A DNA stretch of 64,000 nucleotides, from NCBI GenBank assembly GCA_008933995.1, contig WARS01000981.1:1054001-1118000 (forward strand), read 5' to 3'. The DNA is from Datnioides undecimradiatus (lineage: Eukaryota > Chordata > Actinopteri > Lobotiformes > Datnioididae). The position numbers and the translations under genes were made by a program. The notes under the pieces were generated by a model, which saw only the letters and a program-made list of their open reading frames with translations, searched no databases and had not been told where the DNA came from. Below, piece after piece: positions 41,150 through 53,850 of the stretch; position 1 is the stretch's first letter; each line of letters starts with the position of its first letter.

Positions 41150-41790
41150 GAACAAAAACGTGTTGAATGCTTTGGTCTTTTGACCTTTTTGGAGTGATGG
41201 AGTGATTGATGGAAGACTCTGCAATGTACTGTGTATGCAAGCAGCTCTCAGGAAGTCAGGTTTTCTACTGACTGTGAGGTATGGCGGTGGTAGCATCAGG
41301 CTTTAGCTTCTCTTTAGCTGGGTCACTGGCTCTTGTAGGATAACGAATAGCTCCAAATATCAAGATATTGAGGCACAAAACCTTCTGGCCTCTGTCAGGA
41401 AGCTGAAGATGAAGAGGAATTTCACATTCCAACATGACAATGACCCAAAGCACACATCCAAGTGGACCAAAGGCTTCATAAAAGGTTAAAAAGAGAGCTG
41501 CAGATGGGAGATGCCTTTACAATTTGAAGGAACTCAATGATTTTCCGAAGAAGGACGGGATAAAATTCCAAATACTAGAAGAGCAAAGTTCACGAAGACC
41601 TGCTGCTGGAATGAATGAATGTTTTATGTTCCCAATAATCACCCCTTTCCTCTGGACTTGTGTTTGTTATAAAATCACATCAATGGTGGAACAAGGCTGA
41701 AATGTACTAGATATGGTTGTTGCTTTTGCTTTTACATTTCAAGTACCTTGACTTCCATAGGGGTGTGTAGGCTTTTTATATCCACATGCA
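41150..41790 (+). mobile_element. Decayed Tc1/mariner DNA transposon, 5'-truncated
   Basis: Tc1 transposases insert at TA through a DDE catalytic triad. Here YGGGSIR (41280-41300) and FQHDNDPKHTSK (41427-41462) lie in the same frame and match the conserved middle of Tc1 transposases. The DNDPKHTS block carries the second catalytic aspartate. A TAG at 41304 and loss of the rest of the frame show it is dead. The 3' end is GGGGTGTGTAGGCTTTTTAT at 41760-41779 and then ATCCAC, which matches the terminal inverted repeat of a teleost Tc1 family as I recall it. The opposite terminal repeat was not found upstream. Confidence 0.8.
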
Positions 41791-41984
41791 CACGCACTGT
41801 ACATGTACTGCACTGCAGGCATTTCTGGAGCAAAAGGAGAGGGGAACATCAACAATATGTTTCAGTCCTAAATATAAATATGAATGCAGTTATGATGTAA
41901 CATCTAGCTGGATACCACTTGTATCGTGGACTGTGAATCCATTTGAACAAAGGTAAGGCCAGCACCTTTTCCGGTGCACCTAAC

Positions 41985-42260
41985 TGCAAGGAAAGACAAA
42001 GGGAGACTCAAAACATTCATGCATTCCATTTAATTCAAAGCGCTTTAAGGCATTTAAAGGGAAATAAAGATGACAAGATAAAAGATGGAGGAATGGAAAT
42101 CAAAAAATGAAGACAAGGGCAAAGAGCAATTTTTAGTAGTCTGGAATTTTAATAATACACAGAAAGAACATATAGGCTTTTAGACTAATTTAAAAGGAGT
42201 CAGAGTTAGGGCAAGTCTCAGATCTTCTGGAGGGTTCCTCTCACTGTACATGCAGCACAA
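41985..42260. repeat. Possible dispersed fish repeat, class unknown
   Basis: An A/G-rich stretch (42045-42125) is followed by GACTAATTTAAAAGGAGTCA and CTCAGATCTTCTGGAGGGTT. The layout and wording recall a family of teleost repeats related in style to the one at 1-470. The assignment is from memory only. Confidence 0.4.
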
Positions 42261-43494
42261 GAGAGCGAGTCAGAGACATGTTTTCGGCCCAAAGCATAGA
42301 CAAAGTCATAGACAAGAAGCAGTCCTTCAGCATCAGCATCAGAAGCCCACACACAGATCTGAGAAATGCTATCCTGTTTTCATCGTTGTGACTCTTTATT
42401 AGACCTTTATCAAACAGTCACCGTCCAACGTTGGTTTAAAATCAGCTCTTAATACAGAAGACAAAGAAGGTGTGAAGTCACATGTTAATTTCTGCTGTTT
42501 TTTGTGGGAAATAGTCATTTTTACTTCTACTGAATGTAAAGAATGAGATATATAGATGATTGGTACTCATTGCCAGGTTTTATGTATACTGGAGATAGAA
42601 ACTGGTGATACAGAGCACAAGAGTTTAACAAGAGTTACGGTTTGTCTCCTTCATGTTTTAGACGGTTGACATATTTTCTCAGCTGATTCTCTTTCACTGA
42701 CGAAACATTTCATCATGCAGGATAAGAGCTGAGAGAAACATCAACACTGCGGTTGTGTTTCATCCTTTAGATCGCTAACATTGTTCCTTTGAAACGGGCT
42801 GCGTAGTCCATAATGTCCTTCGAGCATACCAAACGTTTCATTTATGACATTTCGTGCTCTCAGTGCAGCGTGCATTGAATAGCTGCCATTTTGTACGCCA
42901 GCTGAAAGGAATCTAACACTCTAAGAGCATTTCAGATGAAATTCAGTGTTTGTTCCTTAGTCCCTGTGAAGAAAGGTGTCATTAGAGACCAGCTGCTGGT
43001 CCACTTTGACAACATGAAAGCATTTCCTCAGCAACCTCTCAAAAAGAAACATTACATGACACGTTAATCATCACGGTATGACTGTTAAATGAGATTAATG
43101 GAGACGTCAGTTACTCTCGTGAAGCTGGCAGTCTTTGTTGTTTGACCATTAAACATGAGCTTGATTTGGATTTCAGACTCCAGATGTAGTGATGGGAGCC
43201 ATAAGCTTTGTTTGAATAATGAAATATGAGTCAGCAGCAGCTTGTTTGTGCGCTGTTACACAACAGTAGTTAAAGGACGGTCACATTATTTACAGCCGTC
43301 TTTTATTTTTATTGTCTGTTGCACATTTCCATAGCGACTGTTGGCAGTCAAACATTACAAATGGAAACGCTAAGCAAGGTCATATTTTCACTAAATATAT
43401 CATCATGTTTATCAAAGCTGGCACATCATTAAAAATAATCTTGTATTAAATCGTCAATGTGGAATTTTATGCCACCCACGATCAAACCAGTAAC
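42261..43494. other. Unassigned intronic DNA
   Basis: No feature was recognised. Confidence 0.6.
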
Positions 43495-44165
43495 AAAGGA
43501 AGCAGTGCGGCAGCGAAGTAGTAAGGGATCATGGGAGTTGTTGTCTTTACCACCATGGCAGTCGCTGCAATCAGCTTCTCCCTCAGTGCTGATTGTTCAG
43601 GAGGTTTTTACCCGGAGCTGAATTCTCCACAGAGGTCTCCTCCTCTCCAAAACAAACAGAGCCGCTGATTCAAACCAACGAAAACAGTGAATAAAGCAGT
43701 TTAACAGCAAAAATCAATGTTTCCCTGACGCCATTCAGTAGTCACGGGACGTCCGGAAGAGGATGCGAGGTGAGCTGCTGCTAACGTTTGCTCAGCTTGT
43801 TTCTCTGGTAACTTAAGATCCATGAGTCCGACGACTAAAATCCTTCATCTGCTTCAAATATAGAGTTAAAAACAAGCAGCAGCTAAAAAGTGAATCACAA
43901 ATATGTCTTAAAGCTAAATAAAATAACATATAAAACCAATAATGACTGTTTTCATTTTGAATAATGTAAGTACACAACTCAACAACATATACAGACATGG
44001 TTGCGGTTGTTTTTAGACATTTTAATGCCGAAATGTCACACATTGGAAGTTAAATAACACGTATTCAGACATATATTGTTTCACATCATGTGTCAAAGAG
44101 AGTGCTACAAAAATGATGCATTAGCACAAACGTACAGCGCCTTCTTTCAGCACATCCGGAGGCAC
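43495..44165. repeat. Dispersed percomorph-type repeat of about 670 bp, class unknown
   Basis: Starting near GGATCATGGGAGTTGTTGTC and continuing through TTTACCCGGAGCTGAATTCT, AAGATCCATGAGTCCGAC and GCATTAGCACAAACGTACAG, this follows closely a sequence I recall as highly repeated in percomorph genomes. No long open frame or clear terminal inverted repeats were identified, so a non-autonomous element is likely. Confidence 0.55.
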
Positions 44166-47100
44166 ATGACATCTGCTTAGTATGTTTGTTTTGTTCATAT
44201 TCATGTTGCATATTTGATACATTTGGAACTTGGATGTAGGCATTTTTCCCAGCACTGCGGTGATGCTCTGCTACGCCTCGGTGTTAAACACGCCAATGAT
44301 GCTGGATATCTCAATAAAAGTGTTTTATGATTTGATGAATGTGTAAACACTGCGAACTGCATGAGGTGTTCCTCATCCTGACTCTGGCTGATGTAACGCT
44401 TTGTGTTCCCCTTCACCTCCAGCTGTTCCGCTTTTACAGCAGAATCACCCGCTCCTACTTAAACCGGACGCCGTTCCTCACCATGAGTCGCTATCTCATG
44501 AACTGCCTTATATTGACATTGATAGAAAGTCCTTGTTAGTATGAGACCCTGAGTGTCTGCGCCATTCGCCAACTTTCAGTATGTGTTAAATGTGTTTGTT
44601 TCGAACTGACATCGCTTGTAAACCAGACGAGGGTTTTTTTTTTGTCGCTTCAAGCTGTTTTTCAGAAGCAACAACACTAATGGTGTAATGATTGCATGTG
44701 CTGGCCATTATCAAACTGCCACTGCGCACTTAGAGCCGTCTCTGCATACACCCACCATTGTAATGATGAAGAATCCTTGACATGAGCTCGGAGGCTGCCC
44801 ACCAGTTATCTGTTTCTTATGATTAATTGTGACAGGGCGGCAGCATCCATTTGGTGTACATACCAGCCAGTACCCATGACCTTGAATAGATGAATACTGA
44901 GTGAATAATTATGAATAATTTATGGTAATAATTTTGTGTACTATCGAACGCCTTGTGTTCATGGGGCATTAGCACTTTGAGTGTTCCCACCATATGCACG
45001 TAGCTGTCCTAGCGGTTGTGGTGTGCGTTTGAATCAAACAAAGTTTTCCAGGAGGGGAGAGAAGGATTAATAAGGTCGGTTGTGATCTGTGCAAATACGC
45101 AGGACATGACAGCTGTGTAGTGGCTCAGCTGTTTTAGCTAATTTAGAACATTTTGTCATCCAGTGTGCTGCTGACGCACGGACTCTGATCAAAGTGGCCT
45201 GTACTTAAAGAAGTAGCAGTGTGTTTATTACACTGGATAGAACCCACGAGAGTTTCCATGAGTTTCCATGTCAGTGTTTCGGCAGGGAACAGGATGTTGT
45301 GTCCGCTTGTCGATTGGCAATTAGCGATTTTCGAGTATTCTTGTTTTGGGCTTGACGATCCCCGTTTGAGAAAAAATAAATCAGCAAGGTCAACAGCGGC
45401 TCAGCAGCGAGTAACGTATTCGGCACTTAAAATGTCTGTCACACTTGTGCTGTGGGGAGTATTTCTCCACTGTTTCTGATTCACGTCTCGACTTTGATGG
45501 AGCGCTGTGATAGAACTGGATTCCCATACGGCTGTCTCCTCTGACCCCGCAGTGGCAGTAGGAAATGACAGTGTGAGTAATGCTATTCATCCAGTGTGGT
45601 CCATTGGATTGAAGGCTGGGCTTTGTGTGGTGAGAAAACAATAATCTGTCTTTAATATGAATCCTTTGTCAACCCGTCCTGTCCCGGGGACTCTGCGGGG
45701 CGAGAACCCGCCTTGTCGTAACCTTCTCTTTTCAGACACATTTTCCGAACTGTTTTCCAGAGAATGCTAAAGAGATATGCAAATTTGGGACTTGGCGGAG
45801 ATTCCCGGTAAATGGAAATTTTCACAGGTGCTGACATTTTGGGCAGCGTAGCGTGATGATTATTACGGAGTACATTCACTTTATGTTTTGCACTTGGTGG
45901 CTCTCGAGCATCATTTTGAATATTGCTGAGTAAAATATTCTATTTATCCTCAGAGCTCAGGAACACGCAGCACTTCACAAAACAATACATTTCACTGTCT
46001 TGTGACCAGTTTTTGGGGTCTGCAAGGGCCACGAGTGCCGAGCACTAGACCAGGCATATTATGTATTTTTATCCATTTACCATTACAGAGAGACTGTGTT
46101 GAGCTATACCCGTATACCCTTGAGGAGGTGTATTTGTTTTCAATTTCTGTCTTGGTGCACAGCCCTTGCAGTAGCATTGGGCATATACTGTAGTCATGTA
46201 TTATTTTATTTTATGGAATGCTGCTGAGAAAGCAGCTGATTCTTGGGTACACACTTCTAGTTACCGTTTTTGTGTCTGGCACCTGAAATATTAATGCGAC
46301 AGTGGTGTGCCACATATCGAATATGAAAAAAAAAAAAGATTCAAGGTTTGGAAAATAATAGCAGCAAGCAGAGTGTCTGTTACGCGGGTGAACGGAGCAT
46401 TGACAGTCTTCATGTGATTGTCATTCTGGGGATTTTGCCGCATATCAAGAGCTCACAGTTGATACTAACACTTTCTGGAGAGCACGCTGCTAAAGTTTGG
46501 GGTTTTTCGCTGAGAAACATAACCACATGAGGCGAGTGACTTCTGTCATGTTTTGTCATTTTTGCCCTACTTTCCAGTGATCATTTCCAATTCCTGGCGC
46601 GCACCGTGATCCACGTCGATGCTGACAACATTGTTGGCCTGGTGAAGATGTAAACCACCATTTGACTCCTCCGCTCACCAGTCGCTGATACTTTTAACCT
46701 GACCGCAAGGACTTTGACTGTGAGATTGTAAACCCACCTGCGAACACTGCCGATTGTATTCGGTGGAGTGCGAGCACATTTTAGTAAATGTGTTTGGACA
46801 CGTTGACAGGCTTCATGCAGCGTCACTGTCAGCAGAATAAGATAAAATATAACCAGCAGATAAAGTTTTTAGGTGAACAGAAGCAAATAGGAGAGGATCT
46901 GAGTGCACCCTGAGGTACAGCCTGGTGTAGGTAGAAGTCGGAGGTTCTTGAAAACATGCTGTATTAGTGGTAACACATAAGACTCCTGCATTGCCAAAGT
47001 TAGTAAGTTAATGGATCTTTGAGACAGAAGAGGCACTCGAGCCTAGCGTCAGTTTATTTTTCTAAAGGAGTACATACTTTGGCAGAGAAAACTCTTGCTC

Positions 47101-47519
47101 AGCTTTGCTCAACACATTAAAATTGGAAGATATTTTTATCTCCAGCCACAGTTTCAGAATCAGCTGCACAGTGTATTATTAGAATGCAGTAACAGCAGAG
47201 GACATCAGTTATTGAGTTTGAAACGATTTTGCAGAGGCTATGTGACATATGGGAATATTACATACAGTGATGCGAAAGGAGTGTGTTAGTCCACGGGCTC
47301 AAAGTGAAAAATAGAACTACCCATTTGGTGTTCTGAGAAAGCACACTGCTGGGAAACTGAAGAGACTTTTTTTAACATGGTTTTTGGAACTGAATAAGTG
47401 AAAGTGTAAATGAATCATCCAAAGGCAATGACCCTGACAGGTACACTGTATGAAAAATAACAAAGGATTTCAAAAAAATCATTCATATTCTCTAGTTCAA
47501 ATATTCCAGCACCTTTGTG
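44166..47519. other. Unassigned intronic DNA
   Basis: No feature was recognised. A poly-T lies at about 44634-44643 and a poly-A near 46326-46337. Confidence 0.6.
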
Positions 47520-47890
47520 GCAACATTAATTGGTTCTTCTTGAAGCACCAATGTTGGGCACCACTGACATTGTGCTTTAGTTAAGTATGGTGGCATTCTA
47601 ACATTTTCAAATGAAGACTAAATACAAAATACTGCCAGGATGTATCGCATGTATTTGCTCATAAACCAGAGTATTGAAACATTTTGTTCAGGTAATGAGG
47701 CTAGAGGAAGGATAGAGCATCACCAAGGTCATTAGGTTGCTTCCAATAGTTGTCAAGGCATTTTATTGAAAATCAGTGCAGTCAACCTCATGTTGGCACA
47801 AGTTTGTACAAACTTCCATGACAAAGTGTTCAGTAGGGTTTTTTTTTTTTTTTTAATGTTTGAGATATTTCAGGCAGAACCACATTGAAA
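47520..47890. repeat. Dispersed fish repeat, class unknown
   Basis: TTAAGTATGGTGGCATTCTA, CTCATAAACCAGAGTATTG, GGATAGAGCATCACCAAGGT, AATAGTTGTCAAGGCATTTT and GTCAACCTCATGTTGGC occur in the order I recall for a very common teleost repeat. A 16-T run (47839-47854) interrupts it near its end. Confidence 0.6.
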
Positions 47891-48520
47891 ACAGTGAAAT
47901 GACCCTTTAATCGGACCTCATCTTGTGACAGCGATGGAGTCGGGTGTCAGCACAGCACCGAGGACAAACCGCCTTGGCATGAAGTGCATTGGAGAAAAGT
48001 ATAAAGTGACTGTCGGCTGAGTGTTACGCCAGGACACTTTCTGACAGTGCCACCCATTGCTGGCCTCTCTCCAAGCACTGGATCTCACAAGTGCAGCCAA
48101 TTTGAAAGCTGTCTGCTGTCTCGTGTTGAGTTTTGAGACCTAATGTGCCATCCTGTCAGCAAGGTGTCTTAGCCAGGAAAAACCCTGTCAGGACTTTGAC
48201 CTTAATACCTCAAATGAAGGTGCTTGTTACAAACAGCGCTAGGTGTTCTTTGTCTTTCCATCAACTGTGCAACAACCAGTAAAAATCAGTCAAATATAAT
48301 TATTACGATCATGAAAACTGTGTGATTTTGAACCCTCTTTGGTTCCTTATGTTAAGAATTAGGAGCAAAAGTAGACCCAGCTCCAGGCAGACATTGTTTT
48401 GGTATTACATTCCGGTCCACTGAGTCTCGTGTCAGTAGGGAGGTCGCTATCTCTTCCCTCTCCTCTGTGACTGATTTCATCTGATTCCTTAAACAACTAA
48501 ACAGACAAAGAGATGCTGTT

Positions 48521-48800
48521 GGGGCGGCTGCGGCTCAGAGGTAGACTGGGTCATCCACCGATCAGAAGATTAGCGGTTCTCGCCATGGCTTCTCTGGGCT
48601 CGATGCCGAAGTGTCCTTGGGCGAGACAATGAACCCCATGGCTGTTCCGTGTGTGAATGCGTGAATAAATGAGTTTGGTTTCCATCATTTCCTGAGCTGC
48701 ATTGTATGAATGGGTGTGAATGGGTGAATGCTGACCCGTTGTGTAAAGTGCTTTGAGGGCTCTGAAGACTCGAGAGGTGCTGTGCAAGTACAGTACATAC
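48521..48800 (+). repeat. SINE-like tRNA-derived repeat, full-length copy
   Basis: This is the most complete copy in the window. It runs from GGGGCGGCTGCGGCTCAGAG (A-box region) through a degraded B box (GCGGTTCTCGCC) and GCCGAAGTGTCCTTGGGCGA to GAATGGGTGTGAATGGG, AAAGTGCTTTGAGGG, and an end near CAGTACATAC. Confidence 0.75.
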
Positions 48801-49159
48801 ACTCAGTTGTGCAAAGTGCTTTTGAACACTGCTTTTACTTGTTAAAGGACACTTTCCCAAAAACAGAAACAGTGAATCCATCCAGTGTAATTTCCTAAAG
48901 TCTAGAGGTGTGTCACAGAAATGTTACCTGCCAACTCAACTCAATGGAACTACCACGTTAGACGAAAAAGACAGTAACATCTACAGACCTTGGAGTGAGC
49001 AATTTGTGTATTTCTGCCCAGAAGAAAGCAAGTGACAAAACATGTTATGAATTGTTAGGATGTTGCATTGCTGTTGAATCTTTCACATGAGTTTTTCTCG
49101 CTTGTGAGCTCCTTTTTGGGTTTGACAGGAGATATCGCTAAACATCGCACTAAAGCCTC
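48801..49159. other. Unassigned intronic DNA
   Basis: Nothing was recognised in this short gap between two SINE-like repeats. Confidence 0.6.
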
Positions 49160-49169
49160 CTGGATAAAG

Positions 49170-49400
49170 AGATATCCCCCAACGTAGGTGGGTCAGCCTG
49201 CTCTTTAAAGGTCAAAGACAATCCGGAACGTCAGTGGTTTGAATCCCGGTGCCAGCTGGGAATAAAACTTTTCCACAGGAAAAAAAAAAACCCTAGGATT
49301 ACTCATGGTGTTGTTAACAGAGTAGCTACTGACAAGGTGCCCTTGACCACTTAACCTCTGGTAGCTCCACGGGAGTGACTCAGTAGCCAGCAGAGGAGGA
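49170..49400 (+). repeat. tRNA-derived SINE-like repeat, different subtype
   Basis: A B-box-like GTGGTTTGAATCCCGG lies at about 49232-49247, preceded by an A-box-like GTAGGTGGGTCAGCCTG. Downstream are AAGGTGCCCTTGACC, CTTAACCTC and a CTCCACGGGAGTGACT segment resembling another frequent fish repeat. An A-run follows at about 49279-49289. Confidence 0.5.
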
Positions 49401-52313
49401 CAGAACTGACCAGCTCCCAGTGTCGACGTGTGCAGAATTCCAGATAAGGGAGCACAACAAGGCTGAACACAAACTCGCATCAAAACTTTCCCTCGCCGTG
49501 TTCACACGGTAACTACAGGCCAAGACTAATAAAATGGATAAAAAAGCTTCCTCCTGTTGCACCTTCACCTGCAGCCTTTTCTCCTTTCCAGCAACTTGGA
49601 ATGCATTCAACTAAATCCTACAGTAGCACCTGCCAGGGAAATAGCAAGAGAGGGAGATAACCTTTTATATTTACATTTTATGACCTATTTTATTTATACA
49701 CTGTGTGCAGGGGTTTTCAAGTATGTTGTGCTAGCCTTAATATTAACTTCATATTTTTATCTGTTCGTTGCCAGGATTTGCTACTGGAGCATTTCTCTCC
49801 AAAATGAACAACCCCAGTGGAAAATTGGTTCCTGTATATTTCTTCAAGGAAAAGTGGAGATAGACATAGATTATATAGTAATATCCTGTGCATGGGGTGC
49901 AGGTTTGGTTTAAACACTGTCAGGGACATTTGCTGTCGAATAGCCAGTGTCAGGATTGGTGTGTACACGTCACAACCCTTTTTTTCCCACTGTGTCGGAC
50001 ATGTGTTTACACATGTGCGCACATGCAAAAAGATTATTTTGCAAAACACGAGATTCATCCTGTTCTGTATCAAATCATATGCCTTGCTCATTGCAGGACT
50101 CATTTGAAAATGATTTGTTTACCGATTTTTCACAATTTGTCCTTTTGTGTCACCAAATTATCAAATCGTTTCAAACTAAATGTGAGAGGATCTATTTAAA
50201 GCAGTGAGGAGTGTGTAACTCTGCTCACCTTTCCTTCACCTGGGATTCTTGGAAATCAGCTCCAGCTCCAGCTCCAGCTTGCCTGTCTGTGTGTCACTGC
50301 ACTGGTAAAGCTGCTGCAACCAGGACTTTCTTTAAAATGATCCACAGCGTTCAAAAAAACTAATCCCCTCTGGCACGCTGCAGCCAATTAGCATATAAAT
50401 AATGCAATATATATAACTGTACTACATTTGACCGCAAACATGACTGTTTTGAATTTTCACATTTTGGCACAGCATGAAATGAAACACCCTCTTCTCCCGT
50501 CGCAAGCCAGTGAAGGCGAAACACCTTCAGATGGGAAAGACTGAGAAATGAAAAATTCAGTGGATCAACAGGTCAACAACAGGACTGGGGCACTCGCTGC
50601 AGGCGGCGCCACGAGAAACCACAATCAGATTTTGTGATAGCAGCATTCAACCGTCCAACAAGACTGCATAGCAAAAGATGTTTTTTACCCCGATGACGCG
50701 TTTGCCGCCACTGTGACTGCCTCAGCTTGCACCTTTTCTCGCTGTAAAACCCGATCTGCTGAAAAAGTCAGAACAGAGCTCTTGTTTTGTACACGACTTT
50801 ATGGAGGGAAACGCCAATGATCCGCACAACTCACTTAGGTGAGAAACACAATGTCTCCGCTGCATTTGCTGCAATGTGAAACACAAGCAATCGGAAAATG
50901 CTCGCTTCATATTACTAAGAACTAAGACCTAACGCTGCTCCGGGCGGAGTGTTCTGATGGGTGAAAATGAAACAAATTGCCATTCAACCGAACTGCCCCG
51001 TGATCGACTTGGAACTCTACAAAGATCAGCAGGTTGATCGCGATCGGCTGCTAGATTAACGCTGCTCTCCACTGCTGCTCAATGTTATAACAATGTTACA
51101 ATTGTTATGAGCAATGATCACAGATCAGCCAGATCTCACACCTGAACCTGAAATGTGTGGATCAACCCTCAGGACTTCGCACAGAGAAAAACGACATACA
51201 TCAATACCAAAAATCTATGCCTCTGATCCTTTAAATGATATGCACATCTAATGACATGATGTATATTTTAATGCAAATATTAATAAACGGACGGATAACA
51301 ACTTATTACATTAAAAGTTAATTTCAAGTCTTAAACAACATAAAAAAGGGGAAACCAACAGATGCAAAGACATAGTTTGCACAGCCTGAGCCCTGGTTCG
51401 CTTGTCTAATAGCAGCTTGTCTAAAGACAGCTCTATTTATTCCATGTTGACTGCGCAGCGTTTCTCACTTAAGGACAAAGGCCACAGGCTAATGGCTGTT
51501 ACTGACCTTTACACCTCGGATCATTTACTTCTCCCTGTACGATCATTAGTGCTCCTCAAGGAGACTTGTTGTGCTAACTTACTTTTGGGTTAAAGAAGTT
51601 TTAATTTCCATCCAGGCCTTTGCAGATATAAATAATCCTTCTTAGATTAAAGGGAGCCGCCGATGCCTCGCTCTGTGGCGAGTGGAGCTCTCCAAAGGCA
51701 CCTATGAAGGCAACATATTATTCCTTTTGTAAAGACATGTTTCGTCCTGCGTCGTTGTAAGCTAGTCAAAGTGGTACCGCTTCATAGTGTGAGTTCGGCA
51801 AGTAATGAAGCTCTTCAAAGGCGGGTTCTCGCCTTGGTGGATTTCCTGACGTGTATTGTCTGCTCTTTCATGTCTGCCTCTTGATCTGAGTTAGCTGAGA
51901 ATCCCTCGATGTTTGGGGTCAAAGACAAAAATTTTGTGGTTTTAGAAGGATGAATGTTAGTTTTTTTTAAAAATCAAATGTGTTGCCTCTGATAACGCGG
52001 AAACTCAACCCTTTTAATCTCTCTCTCTCGTGGCCATGCATTAAAATACACAACACATTACTGTACCAGTCCAATTTTGCAATAATGAAAACACAGAATG
52101 CAGTAATATATTGTGATTATTCCAGATGATATAGTAGTTGTGCAGCTGCGTGATCAGTTTTCCAATGCTGCACTAGCTTGACGCCCCCTTTCCATTTACG
52201 GCCTCATTCCTTCAAATTCCCGTCACACCTCCGTATCCATTGCATTCGGCACCGCACACACACAGCACACATTAGTTTTGGCTGGGACGTGTTAATCTGT
52301 GAACCTGAAATGT
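49401..52313. other. Unassigned intronic DNA
   Basis: It contains four tandem CAGCTC-type hexamers (50257-50280) and an inverted pair of SOX-like sites (51087-51108). No gene was recognised. Confidence 0.55.
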
Positions 52314-52314
52314 C

Positions 52315-52372
52315 TTTTTTTTTTTTTTTTTTTTGCTCTATTTACTGTGAATGTTGTGTGTGTGTGTGTGTG
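52315..52372. repeat. Poly-T tract and (TG)n microsatellite
   Basis: Twenty T at 52315-52334 and nine TG units at 52355-52372. Confidence 0.9.
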
Positions 52373-52617
52373 ACTCCAGGGTTAGCAAACACTGCTGGGT
52401 GTGTGAAGCCCCCCGGTTGATGTGTTACGTATATGGACTGCGCGCCATAACTTGCGCCAAGGCCTGCAGACTAATCAGCCAGACGCTGATGCTCTTTGCG
52501 TTGCATTCATCTGCCCACATCTGTGAGCTTACTTCAACTTCAGGGTGTTTTGGATTTAAAAAGACTGTTTTCACAGTTTGCGCAAACTTGTGCCAAATTT
52601 ATAACATCCATTAATTT

Positions 52618-52640
52618 AAAAAAAAAAAAAAAAAAAAAAA
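52618..52640. repeat. Poly-A tract
   Basis: Twenty-three A. No recognisable retrotransposon body precedes it. Confidence 0.9.
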
Positions 52641-53539
52641 GGAGCTGGCACACAAAGCTGAACTGTCTTTCCATTCTTTTACTGATACTATCAGCAAATG
52701 TGCTGCCAAATCCTGGCTTAAAGTGGTGTAAATACCCCAGTGCATTCCGAGTCTGTTTCTGTTCTAAGTTGTATTTATATTCTGTTGTTCCCCTGCAGAA
52801 AAAGACTTTAACTTGTAATTGAACTAATGTTTTTGTTTCAACCTGGATGAATCGTAGCACATGTTTTAATGTAGTAATTAAAGTGCGCAGTGCCTGTGTT
52901 ATGTCCCTGGTGTCATGTGGACAGAAATGGTGGTGGGCACATTTTAAATAGAAGAACATATCTTTATTCATTTAAATACCCTTTCATTTGTTTGTTTGTT
53001 AAATTAATTAGTATAGGATTATTATTTATAGAAGTTCATTTCTTGTGCTAAAAAACATTCATAACAATATCTTTCTAAAAGTGGAAATATACTTTTGGTC
53101 AGTTTAGTGACATAGAAGTTCTATGCATAAGGTGTAATTAAAGAGTATTATCAGTCACAGGTGATTGGAGGTGAAAGACTAGCACATGTACAGTACATGC
53201 AGTAAATTTGCTACCCCCCAAAGAGACCTGTCACGTCTTGGCTGACGTGATCTAAGGGATGAGGTGTGAGTCATCACTTTAGATGTGTGAGTCAGCGATG
53301 AATTCGTCTGATAGCGCTTTGTCGAGCAGCACTCAGGGGTCGCTCCCGCTAACCCCACAAAGATTTGGTTGTATGAAAAAAAGAAAATGCTTCTTTCGTA
53401 TGGTCCATGTTTATGATTTTCCTCATAATTGAAATTTGTAGATAGAAAACATGTATAGTCTATAGTCATTTGTTTTATAATAAGTTTTTATCAAATGACA
53501 AAGTACAGCCTATATGAAAATTTAAAAGACTCCAACTTA

Positions 53540-53850
53540 AAAAGGACCTAAAAGAGTTATCAGCTGAATCTGCAGCCCTGGGGCTATGTGGAGTTGTACA
53601 GTGAGTTTCAGCTGATTATTTTAGCCGTCCTGCCCACAACTTTCCTATTTATATTCACTGTTCATTTTCAGCCACAGCAGGCAGCTGTTTTCAGCGAAAA
53701 CACTCTGAAATACCCACTGTACACTACCTGCTTAGCAGCAAACAGCAGACAGACACAGTTAGAGACAGAAACACGACTAAAAAAGAATCAGTTTTTGCTG
53801 TTTGCCTCCGAGTTCGTCCAACTTATTATTTTCTCTAAGTAACTCGACGA
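53540..53850. repeat. Probable dispersed percomorph-type repeat, class unknown
   Basis: GGGGCTATGTGGAGTTGTAC, GTTTCAGCTGATTATTTTAG, GCCACAGCAGGCAGCTG and GAAATACCCACTGTACACTA follow a sequence I recall as repeated in percomorph fish. It lies about 800 bp upstream of the exon. No coding or terminal structures are visible. Confidence 0.5.

Noticed and set aside
49717..50207. Cluster of overlapping open frames on both strands
   Set aside because: Locally stop-poor DNA with no recognisable protein; translations disagree with any family known to me.
52540..52971. 143-codon minus-strand open frame
   Set aside because: It reads through the 23-A tract as a poly-Phe run and has no domain.
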